From NCBI GenBank assembly GCA_900170005.1, contig LT827128.1, positions 2,352,168-2,416,167 of the forward strand: a stretch of 64,000 nt of DNA. The letters run 5' to 3'. Position numbers and translations under genes: made by a program. This document shows positions 44,833 through 52,576 of this stretch, in pieces; positions within the stretch are counted from its first letter, which is position 1; the number at the start of each line of letters is the position of its first letter. Source of the DNA: Gordonibacter massiliensis (ex Traore et al. 2017). GTDB taxonomy: Bacteria > Actinomycetota > Coriobacteriia > Coriobacteriales > Eggerthellaceae. The notes below the pieces were generated by a model, which saw only the letters and a list, made by a program, of their open reading frames with translations, was not told the DNA's origin and made no database searches.

Positions 44833-47800
44833 ATGATCATGCGCCGTGCGTTCTCGCTGCTCCTGTCCTTCTCATTGGCAGTGGGCCTCGCTCCCCTTGC
44901 GCCCCTTCAAGCGCATGCGGCGGAGCCGGACGACCCAGACGAGCTACGCGACAGCCTCGTACTTTCCGCGTCCGATGTCAACCCCGACTACCTGGCCTAC
45001 CTCAACGGAGAAGCCGAGGTCGGGGCGTCGACGCTCGACCTTTCCTACCTCAACGACTCCATCGCAAGCGGCGCCGGCGCGGCGATGTACGCCAACGACC
45101 TTCTGCCGACGGCCTTCGACCTGCGCGACGAGGGGGTCGTGGGGCCGGTGCTCGACCAAGCAACCACCAGCAACTGCTGGGCATTCGCCAATTTGGGCGC
45201 GGCCGAGAGCAGCGTGCTGCCCTACTATCCCACCGCTCAGTTTTCTCGGGCTCATCTGGCCTGGTTCACCTACAACGGCAACGAGGAGCAGGAGGTGGAC
45301 GGAGCGAAGCTCTACCCCCAGCAAGCCTACGAGACGGGAGCTTGGGACCAGCAGGCCATCGGCACCCTGGCCGCCTGGAAAGGGCCGGTGTTCTCCTCAA
45401 CCGTACCGTTCCAAGCCGAATACGTGGACGAGAGCCTGCGCTATGCCTCCAACTTCCATCTGCAAGACGCCTACTACCTCCCCACTTCGCTGAACGGCAT
45501 CTCGGGCGCCGCGCTCGAGCCCAGCATCGACGCCGTCAAGCGCATCATCCACGACGAGGGGGCCGTCACGGTGTCCATCGCCACGAAGGGCGATCACTTT
45601 TACTCCACCGACGCGGTGGGCGATACTGGTCGCCAGACCATGTACACGAGCCAGAAAACCAATATCGACCACGCCGTGCTCATCGTAGGCTGGGACGACG
45701 CGTTCGACCGGACGAAGTTCAGCGCTCCGGAAAACGAGCTGCCCACCCGCGACGGCGCCTGGCTCGTCAAGAACAGCTGGGGGGCCGACTGGGGCGAGAG
45801 CGGCTACTTCTGGCTCTCCTACGAGGATCGGTCGGCCGTGTACGGGGCCACCCTCAAGCTGGAATCGAAGGACAACTACACGGGCAACTACCAGTTCGAC
45901 ACCATGGGCTGGCGCACGAGCCTCGCCGTTTCCGCAGGCTCGGATATCGAAAACCCCGACGCGCCCTCCACCGGCAGCAGGGGCACGGCGTACATGGCCA
46001 ACGTATTCACGGCGAAGGGCGACGAGACGTTGGAAGCCGCCTCGTTCTACACCACCGACGAGGGCACGGAGTACGCCATCGACGTCTACCTGAACCCCGA
46101 GGAGGGCAACCCCGCATCGGGCACCAAGGTGGGGGGAACCCAGGAAGGCGCCGAGGCCTACCCCGGCTACCACACCATCGAGCTCGGCCTCGACCTGCGC
46201 GCGTCCCTGCATGCCGGCGACACGTTCTCGCTGGTCGTGCGACTGGAGAACCCCCAGTACGCCAACGCCGTTCCCGCCGAGGCGGTCATCGGACGCGGCG
46301 ACGCGTTCCAGCCGACGTACGTGGGCAAGGACGCGAACGGCAACGACGAGGTCAGTTACGTGTCGGCCGACGGAACCACGTGGACCACGCTGGGGAAGTC
46401 GCTGAGGGACCCCGGCGGCGCGTCCGTGTACGCCACGAACGTCTGCCTCAAGGCGTTCACGCAGGAAGCGGGCGGCACCGGCGCGACGTGGCCGCCCGAT
46501 GAGCCGACGTCGTCGCAGGTGAACGGCATCACCGTCAAAAAGACCGTCACGCAGACGTTCGAAGAGGGGCCCTTTAACATCGACTCCATCGAATACCTTG
46601 ATCTGGGAAGCGCGCTCGAAGAAGGCGGGGCGCGCACGAGCTTCGACGTGTTCATGCCGGAAACCTCCTCCTTCGCAGAAGGCCACTCTTACTCGTTCGC
46701 CATCCTGCCGACTTCGAACCAGGCGGTCACGGCGTCGCTCGACGGAGGCGAAGCGGTGACGCTAGAGAACGGGAAGTTCGGGCCGTCGCTCGCTTTGGGA
46801 AACCTTGCCACCGGACCGCAAACCGTCAAGTTGGTCAGCAGCGACCCGAGCGGATCGAAGGCTCCGACCACGTACGAACTGCGCTTCCACGCTTCCGAAG
46901 TCACGTTCGACGTTGCGGCGGAAACCGTCAAGTTCGACAGCGAGCGCTTAAGCGTGCTGGCCCCCGACGGCGTCACCTGGCTCGCCCCCGGCGACCGCGT
47001 ATCGGAGTGGTCGGTGGTGAGCGGCCTGCCCCAGCAACAGATGGCCGTGTACCCCCGCGACCGGCAGGAAGGCGAGCCGCTGTACCGCGTTGCGGTGCCC
47101 TGCCGCGAGCCCGACCTGGTCGAAGGACGGGTGACGGTGAACTGCCCCACCGAAACGCTCATCATCAACGCCGACAACAAAGTGCTCACGGCTTCGTATC
47201 GGGCGGACATGAGCGAGCCTTTCTACCTCGACGAGAGAACCGTTTTGGAGCCGGGGCGGAGCCTGTACCTGAAAAGCGGCGGGCCGGCAGGACGGTTCTC
47301 CTCGCTGAACGCGCTCCACGTTGACGTGCCGGAACGCGCACCGGCACCCGCCGCGCCGACCGTGGCGGAGGCGACCGCGACCTCGGTGACGTTCGCCTAT
47401 CGCCCCGACGGGCGCGCACTCGAGTACCGCTTGGCGGACGCTGCTTCGCAAGGCTGGCAGAGCTCACCGACGTTCAGGGATCTGAAACCTGGAACCAGCT
47501 ACCCGTTCCAGGTTCGCGCGGCCGCATCGACGTCCGCCGCAGGCGGAGGAGGCGGTTTGGGGTCGGACGGCCCGGGGTCTGCCGACGGCGCGAGCGCGGA
47601 TGCCGTCGCAGGCGCGGACGAGGCGACGGGCTCGTTCGCCTCCGAGCCCGTGGAGGTCGTCGCGAGCACGGCGACGCTGCCGAGCAGCTACGACCTGCGC
47701 TCGGAGAGCGAGCTTCCCGCCGTGCGCGACCAAGGACTCTACAGCACGTGCTGGGCGTTCGCGGCGTTGGCGTCGCTCGAGTCGAACCGCATCGCGCAGG

Positions 47801-49461
47801 GACGCGCCGACAGCTCCATCGACCTTTCGGAGGCGTCGCTCGTGATGCTCACCTACCAGCACCGCGCGCTGCACGACGGCGATGCGTCGGCGCTGGACCG
47901 CTACGCGGTCTCCTCGAAGGACGAGGGGCTCGGGGCGCTCGGCCTGCTGACGGGCGGCACGTGGGGCCATGCGGTGAGCACGCTCGCGCGCTGGCAGGGA
48001 GCGGCGAGCGAGGAGGCGTGCCCCTACGTGGTAGGCGAACCCGGCGAGTTCGAAGATGCCGCGAACGCCATGAACGCGGCGGCCGGGGCCGCCGTGGGAG
48101 GCGACGGCGTGCGCTTGGACTACGCCCTGGAGCTGCCCAGCCCCTTCACGACAAGCACCGGATCGGGAGCTGCCGGCGGCGATCTGGGCGACGACGGGCA
48201 GAGCGCGGACCTGTCTGCAAGCGACGCCGCACGCGAACCTGCGAGCCGCTACTCCGCCCAAAGCGTGTCGGCCATCGGGAGCGCGGGCGCCGTCGACCCG
48301 CTCGCCTACGAGAAGATCAAAGCCGCGCTGCTGCGCAACGGCGCGCTCGACTTCGGCATGCACGAGCCGTACGAAGACGACGGCTACTGGGCGAGCGCCG
48401 ACGTGGCCCAGGGGGTTCGCAAGAACCACTGGTTCTACGACGCCGCCGATCAGGACTATACGGTGAACCACTCCCTCTCGCTCGTGGGCTGGGACGACGG
48501 CTACGCCAAGGAGAACTTCACCATCGAGGACAAGGACGGCGCGAAACACACGCCGTCGACCGACGGCGCCTGGATCCTCCGCAACAACCGCGGCGAGGAC
48601 TTCGGAGACGGCGGCTACCTGTACGTTCCCTACGAGGAGCGGGCCGTGCGCGCACCCGTCGCGCTCGTCGCCGAAAGCGGAGAGACGGGCACGTTCGACT
48701 ATGAGAACAACTACCAGTACGACTCGCTGCACGCCGTGGGCCTGCAGGCCCCGGCGGACGACTCCACTCGGGCCGCCAACGTGTTCACGGCGCAGGGAGC
48801 CGAACGCCTCGAAGGCGTGGGCGTGTGGGTCACGTCCCCGAACACGCGCGTGAGCATCGACGTGTACACCGACCTCGCCGACCCCTCAAACCCCGAAAGC
48901 GGCACGAAGGCGGAGGGCGCCCACACCGAATTCGACACGCTGTACGCCGGGTACTTCACGCCCCAGCTGGCCGGCGCGGTCGATCTGGAAGCGGGCGAGG
49001 CGTTCGCCGTCGTGGTGACGGAGACGCAGCTCTACGACGCAAACGGATGGGCCCTCATGAGCACCACCGTGCCGCTGGAAGGCGCCCAGAAACTCGGCGA
49101 GGACGCGCACGGCTCGCCCCGCTACGACAGCGTGCCGCACGTCGATGCCGGCCAAAGCTTCGTGTTCGAGAAAGGAACCTGGAGCGACGTGGCCGCCGTG
49201 GCCGACACGCTCGCAGAGCGAACCGGCGCTCCCGTGGGCAACGTTGCGGTGAAGGCGTTCACGAACCCGGCCGACAGCCCCGTCCCCGTCGAACCGGGTA
49301 CGCCCAACAACCCCGGCGATCCCGGCGACGGATCCACCCCGAAGGAGCTCGTCTCGACCGGCGATCCGCTGCTTGCGAGCGCGGCCGTCGGTGCTGCAGC
49401 AGTCGCGCTCGCAGCGCTGGCGCTGGCTGCAGCCCGCCGGAGGCGCACGCGCTTGGGATAG
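44833..49461 (+). CDS. Surface protein with two papain-like (C1) protease domains and a sortase signal
   Basis: 1542 residues from the ATG at 44833 (GGAGG 5 nt upstream). Signal peptide ends near QAHAA (residue 30). Protease domain 1 (~90-380): Gln109, Cys115 (NCWAFAN), His280 (DHAVLIVGW), Asn314 (KNSWG). A beta-rich part, an Ig/FN3-like module (~835-900) and an Ala/Gly linker follow. Protease domain 2 (~945-1300): Gln967, Cys973 (TCWAFAA), His1213 (NHSLSLVGW), Asn1251 (RNNRG in place of KNSWG). Both triads look intact. After each protease comes a beta domain of the lectin-like type found with such C1 enzymes. The end is a LVSTG signal (1506-1510), a hydrophobic helix and RRRR, for attachment to the cell wall by a sortase. 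Confidence 0.9.
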   Translation: MIMRRAFSLLLSFSLAVGLAPLAPLQAHAAEPDDPDELRDSLVLSASDVNPDYLAYLNGEAEVGASTLDLSYLNDSIASGAGAAMYANDLLPTAFDLRDEGVVGPVLDQATTSNCWAFANLGAAESSVLPYYPTAQFSRAHLAWFTYNGNEEQEVDGAKLYPQQAYETGAWDQQAIGTLAAWKGPVFSSTVPFQAEYVDESLRYASNFHLQDAYYLPTSLNGISGAALEPSIDAVKRIIHDEGAVTVSIATKGDHFYSTDAVGDTGRQTMYTSQKTNIDHAVLIVGWDDAFDRTKFSAPENELPTRDGAWLVKNSWGADWGESGYFWLSYEDRSAVYGATLKLESKDNYTGNYQFDTMGWRTSLAVSAGSDIENPDAPSTGSRGTAYMANVFTAKGDETLEAASFYTTDEGTEYAIDVYLNPEEGNPASGTKVGGTQEGAEAYPGYHTIELGLDLRASLHAGDTFSLVVRLENPQYANAVPAEAVIGRGDAFQPTYVGKDANGNDEVSYVSADGTTWTTLGKSLRDPGGASVYATNVCLKAFTQEAGGTGATWPPDEPTSSQVNGITVKKTVTQTFEEGPFNIDSIEYLDLGSALEEGGARTSFDVFMPETSSFAEGHSYSFAILPTSNQAVTASLDGGEAVTLENGKFGPSLALGNLATGPQTVKLVSSDPSGSKAPTTYELRFHASEVTFDVAAETVKFDSERLSVLAPDGVTWLAPGDRVSEWSVVSGLPQQQMAVYPRDRQEGEPLYRVAVPCREPDLVEGRVTVNCPTETLIINADNKVLTASYRADMSEPFYLDERTVLEPGRSLYLKSGGPAGRFSSLNALHVDVPERAPAPAAPTVAEATATSVTFAYRPDGRALEYRLADAASQGWQSSPTFRDLKPGTSYPFQVRAAASTSAAGGGGGLGSDGPGSADGASADAVAGADEATGSFASEPVEVVASTATLPSSYDLRSESELPAVRDQGLYSTCWAFAALASLESNRIAQGRADSSIDLSEASLVMLTYQHRALHDGDASALDRYAVSSKDEGLGALGLLTGGTWGHAVSTLARWQGAASEEACPYVVGEPGEFEDAANAMNAAAGAAVGGDGVRLDYALELPSPFTTSTGSGAAGGDLGDDGQSADLSASDAAREPASRYSAQSVSAIGSAGAVDPLAYEKIKAALLRNGALDFGMHEPYEDDGYWASADVAQGVRKNHWFYDAADQDYTVNHSLSLVGWDDGYAKENFTIEDKDGAKHTPSTDGAWILRNNRGEDFGDGGYLYVPYEERAVRAPVALVAESGETGTFDYENNYQYDSLHAVGLQAPADDSTRAANVFTAQGAERLEGVGVWVTSPNTRVSIDVYTDLADPSNPESGTKAEGAHTEFDTLYAGYFTPQLAGAVDLEAGEAFAVVVTETQLYDANGWALMSTTVPLEGAQKLGEDAHGSPRYDSVPHVDAGQSFVFEKGTWSDVAAVADTLAERTGAPVGNVAVKAFTNPADSPVPVEPGTPNNPGDPGDGSTPKELVSTGDPLLASAAVGAAAVALAALALAAARRRRTRLG

Positions 49462-49520
49462 TTGGGATAGGCGTGTGCCGCGACGGCCGGGCTCGCACCG
49501 CGGCTGGGGCCAGGCAGCGG

Positions 49521-50870
49521 CTACTTCACCGGGGACTTCTCCTTCGCGGTGCGCTTGGCGGCGTACATGCTCGCGTCGGCCACGCGGATGAGCTCGTCGT
49601 AGTCGCTGCCGTCTGCCGGGTAGGCGGCTAGGCCAACGCTCGCGCCGATGGTCCACCGGCAGTCCTCGAGGGCAAACGGCTCTTCGAGCGCCCGCTGCAA
49701 ACGGTTGGCGAACTCCCGGGCATCATCGCCGACGAGCCCGCTCACCGCGGCGACGAACTCGTCGCCGCCCACGCGGGCCAAGATACCCGCCTCGCCGCAG
49801 ACGGAGCGGAAGCGATCGGCCACCTGCACCAGAAGCTCGTCGCCCTGCTTGTGGCCCAACGTGTCGTTCACAGCCTTGAAGCCGTCCAGATCCAGGTAGA
49901 ACAGGCTGAACGGCACCTCGCGCGGCCCGGCGCACCAACGCCCGACCTCCTCGGCGAACCAGCGCCGGTTGTGCAGGTTCGTCAGCTCGTCGGTGGTGGC
50001 AAGCTCGTGCAGGAAGCGCCGCTTGACCTGCATCTGCCACACCACCACGCCCAGCAGCAGGCTAACAAGAAGCCCCACCGCGCCCGTGGCCACCACCTTG
50101 CCCCAATCCACCCATCCGGCATCCGGCGCCACGCTGAGAGTCCAGTCGTGGTTGGGCACCGGCACGGTGTAGGTGACGGGATCGTTTTCCGGAAGCGCGC
50201 CGGACGAGGCTATCGTCAGATGCGCGCCGTCCTCCCCCTTCGTGTAAAGTTCGAAGCGATAACCCTTCTCCTCGAGGTCCGAGAACAAGATGGGGTCGAG
50301 GGCGGCCGGCAGGTCGAGGACGATCACCGTGAAGCCCCAGAACGTTTCCTGCCCGTTCGCGTCGGTGAGGAAGATGGGGTTGCGCGCCACCAAGCCGAAG
50401 CCGCCTTGGTTCAGCACGTAGGGGCCCGAGAGCGTGATCTGCTTCGTCTCGAGCGCCAGCAGGGCGTCGTCGCGCCGCGCGGGATTCTCGAAGATGTTGC
50501 TTCCCAGCGTGGGCTCGTTGCCCTCGAAGGGGTACACGTAGCGCACGATGCCGTCCGGCAGGTACTGGATGGCACGGACGCCCGACCCCTCGGAAAGCGA
50601 ACGGGCCAGGTCGGTGAACGTTTTCTCCGTCAGCTCGCCGCCGTCCGCTATTATCATGGCCTCCATGATGTCGGTTTTGTGGAACAGGCTGTCGAGCAGC
50701 GAGGTGATGCGCGTGCTGTACACCTGGTTGGTGCGCATGGCCTCGTTCCGGTCGGTGCGCACGTCGTCCCAGGCGAAGTACGTCACCAGCACAGCCACCA
50801 CCAGCGCGCTGACGACGAACGCCACCACGGGCAGCGGCATCTTCCCCCCGCTTCGTTTTCCCCTTGTCAC
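49521..50870 (-). CDS. Diguanylate cyclase with extracytoplasmic CHASE-type sensor
   Basis: 449 residues from a GTG at 50868-50870 (GAGGGGGG upstream). Membrane segment 1 at residues ~14-33, a CHASE-like sensor (~45-250; EGSGVRAIQYLPDG...NPARRDDALLAL...SGPYVLNQGG), membrane segment 2 (~260-280), then a GGDEF domain with the intact RVGGDEF active site and LDLDGFKAVNDTLGHKQGD. No RxxD inhibitory site or EAL domain is evident. It should make c-di-GMP in response to an external signal. No c-di-GMP effector is nearby. Confidence 0.92.
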   Translation of the reverse strand: MTRGKRSGGKMPLPVVAFVVSALVVAVLVTYFAWDDVRTDRNEAMRTNQVYSTRITSLLDSLFHKTDIMEAMIIADGGELTEKTFTDLARSLSEGSGVRAIQYLPDGIVRYVYPFEGNEPTLGSNIFENPARRDDALLALETKQITLSGPYVLNQGGFGLVARNPIFLTDANGQETFWGFTVIVLDLPAALDPILFSDLEEKGYRFELYTKGEDGAHLTIASSGALPENDPVTYTVPVPNHDWTLSVAPDAGWVDWGKVVATGAVGLLVSLLLGVVVWQMQVKRRFLHELATTDELTNLHNRRWFAEEVGRWCAGPREVPFSLFYLDLDGFKAVNDTLGHKQGDELLVQVADRFRSVCGEAGILARVGGDEFVAAVSGLVGDDAREFANRLQRALEEPFALEDCRWTIGASVGLAAYPADGSDYDELIRVADASMYAAKRTAKEKSPVK

Positions 50871-50893
50871 GCGCCCCCCTCTTCCCTATCAGC

Positions 50894-51991
50894 CTAGTAG
50901 TAGCGGAAGTACGCGGCGCAGCTTCCCTCGCTCGACACCATGCAGGGGCCCACCGGGTTCTCGGGGGTGCACACCTTGCGGAACAGGGGGCACTCGTTCG
51001 GGGCCATGATGCCGCGCAGCACGTCGCCGCACCGGCAGCCTTTCGGATCCTGCGTGGGCTCGACGGGCGGGTCGAAACGGCGCACGGCGTCGAACTCGGC
51101 GAACTCCTCGCGGATGCGGTAGCCCGAGCCGGGTATCTCTCCCAAACCGCGCCACAGCGCCGGGCACGTCTCGAACACCTCGTCGATGGCCGCCAGCGCC
51201 ACGGGGTTGCCCTCGGGCATGACGCCGCGCGCGTAGGCGATCTCGATCTCGGCGCGGCCCTCGTGCAGCTGGCGCATGATCATGGCGATGCCCTGCAGCA
51301 CGTCCACCGGCTCGAAGCCGGTGATGACGCCGGGGATGCCGTACTTCTCGGCCAGGAACTGGTACGGCGCGGCGCCGATGATGGTGCTCACATGGCCGGG
51401 CAGGATGAGCGCATCCAGCTTGAGCTGCGGGTCGTTGATGATGGCTTCCAGCGCGCCGGGCATGTTCTTATGCGCGCCGAACACGGTGAAGTTCTTGAGG
51501 CCCGCGTCACGCGCCCGCTTGATGGCCATGGCCACGAGCGGCGTGGTGGTTTCGAAGCCCACGCCCACGAACACGATCTCGCGCTCGGGATGCTCCTGCG
51601 CCAGGCGCAGCGCGTCGAGCGGCGAGTACACGATCTCCACCGAGCGGCCGGCCGCCTGTTCCTTGAGCAGGCTCGACGTGGATCCGGGCACGCGCGTCAT
51701 GTCGCCGAACGTGGCGATGGTCACGTTCTCCACCCGCGCGAGCGCGATGACGGTGTCGATGTCGCGGTTTGACGTCACGCACACCGGGCAGCCGGGACCG
51801 GACGCCAGACGGATGCCCACGGGCATGAGGTTGCGGATGCCGTTGCGCGCGATGGCCACGGTGTGCGTGCCGCACACCTCCATGAGCGTGGCGCTCTCCG
51901 GGGCCAGCTTCCCGATTGAGTCGATAAGCCCACGAGCAAGCGTCGGGTCCTTGAACGCCGCGAGTTCGGCTTCCATGTTATGAGCGGTCAT
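50894..51991 (-). CDS. hypD: Hydrogenase maturation protein HypD
   Basis: 365 residues, full length. Conserved Cys motifs: CGTHT (near residue 40), GPGCPVCVT (near 70), and the [4Fe-4S] cluster-binding CRCGDVLRG...C...C at the C-terminus. With HypC it forms the platform on which Fe(CN)2CO is built for [NiFe]-hydrogenases. GGAGGATGT precedes the start. HypE, HypA and HypB and any hydrogenase genes are not in the window. Confidence 0.96.
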   Translation of the reverse strand: MTAHNMEAELAAFKDPTLARGLIDSIGKLAPESATLMEVCGTHTVAIARNGIRNLMPVGIRLASGPGCPVCVTSNRDIDTVIALARVENVTIATFGDMTRVPGSTSSLLKEQAAGRSVEIVYSPLDALRLAQEHPEREIVFVGVGFETTTPLVAMAIKRARDAGLKNFTVFGAHKNMPGALEAIINDPQLKLDALILPGHVSTIIGAAPYQFLAEKYGIPGVITGFEPVDVLQGIAMIMRQLHEGRAEIEIAYARGVMPEGNPVALAAIDEVFETCPALWRGLGEIPGSGYRIREEFAEFDAVRRFDPPVEPTQDPKGCRCGDVLRGIMAPNECPLFRKVCTPENPVGPCMVSSEGSCAAYFRYY

Positions 51992-52038
51992 ACATCCTCC
52001 AACGAAAGGTTATGGATCGAAACGCGTTCCTTCGAGTA

Positions 52039-52107
52039 CGTCGCGGGCCATCCCCGAACGGGCTTTTCCGATACGCCGCGACCGTCCCCGAACGTGCCTT
52101 CCTGATA
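52039..52107. repeat. Two imperfect 34-35-bp tandem units upstream of hypD
   Basis: The unit 52039-52073 and the unit 52074-52107 share the spine CG(T/C)CGCG..C..TCCCCGAACG.GC.TT.C.GATA, and the first 8-10 bp of a third unit follow. They lead into the family A element at 52124. The stretch is non-coding and lies in the 295-bp gap between hypC and hypD. Confidence 0.6.
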
Positions 52108-52123
52108 CACCGCGGCCTTCTCC

Positions 52124-52227
52124 GTAGGGGCGATCTCCTGATCGCCCGTTCCGGCGAAGCCGGAAAAGCAACCGAGGGCCGCGTTCTCGCGCTCCGCGCG
52201 AGCGGGCGATCTGGAGATCGCCCCTAC
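52124..52227. repeat. Interspersed palindromic element, family A, copy 2 (104 bp)
   Basis: Same length and hairpin order as 21599-21702. The terminal repeats GTAGGGGCGATCTCC and GGAGATCGCCCCTAC are exact, with a 25-bp inverted arm that has one mismatch. Located between hypC and hypD, so it splits the hyp operon. Confidence 0.85.
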
Positions 52228-52286
52228 GAGGACGGCTCCCGGTCGAATCGACGTTCCCGGTGCGGCTTGGCGGGAACAGCACCCCG

Positions 52287-52526
52287 TCAAGCAGGAATAT
52301 CCTCGCCTGCCAGTTCGGGGAACTGCTTGATGAGGTCGATGGTCTCCTGTGCGTAGTCGGCGTCCACCACCTCGATGGCGAAGCCAGCGTGCACAAGCAC
52401 GAAGTCGCCGACGCCGGCCTGCGGCGTGAGGTCGACGGCGATGTCTCGCGTCACGCCGAGGATGTCCACCGTCGCCAAGCGGTTGTCCTTCAGTTCGGTG
52501 ATTTTAGCGGGTATGGCCAAGCACAT
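52287..52526 (-). CDS. hypC: Hydrogenase maturation chaperone HypC
   Basis: 79 residues, full length, beginning MCLAIPAKI with the essential Cys2 right after the initiator Met. The C-terminal DLIKQFPELAG tail is typical. It carries the Fe(CN)2CO group with HypD and then docks on the hydrogenase large subunit. Translation is 50 bp after hypF and 295 bp before hypD. Confidence 0.95.
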   Translation of the reverse strand: MCLAIPAKITELKDNRLATVDILGVTRDIAVDLTPQAGVGDFVLVHAGFAIEVVDADYAQETIDLIKQFPELAGEDIPA

Positions 52527-52576
52527 GGTTCATGCCTTCTTTCAAATTGACGGCGCCCCTTGCAGCGGTCGCGCCC

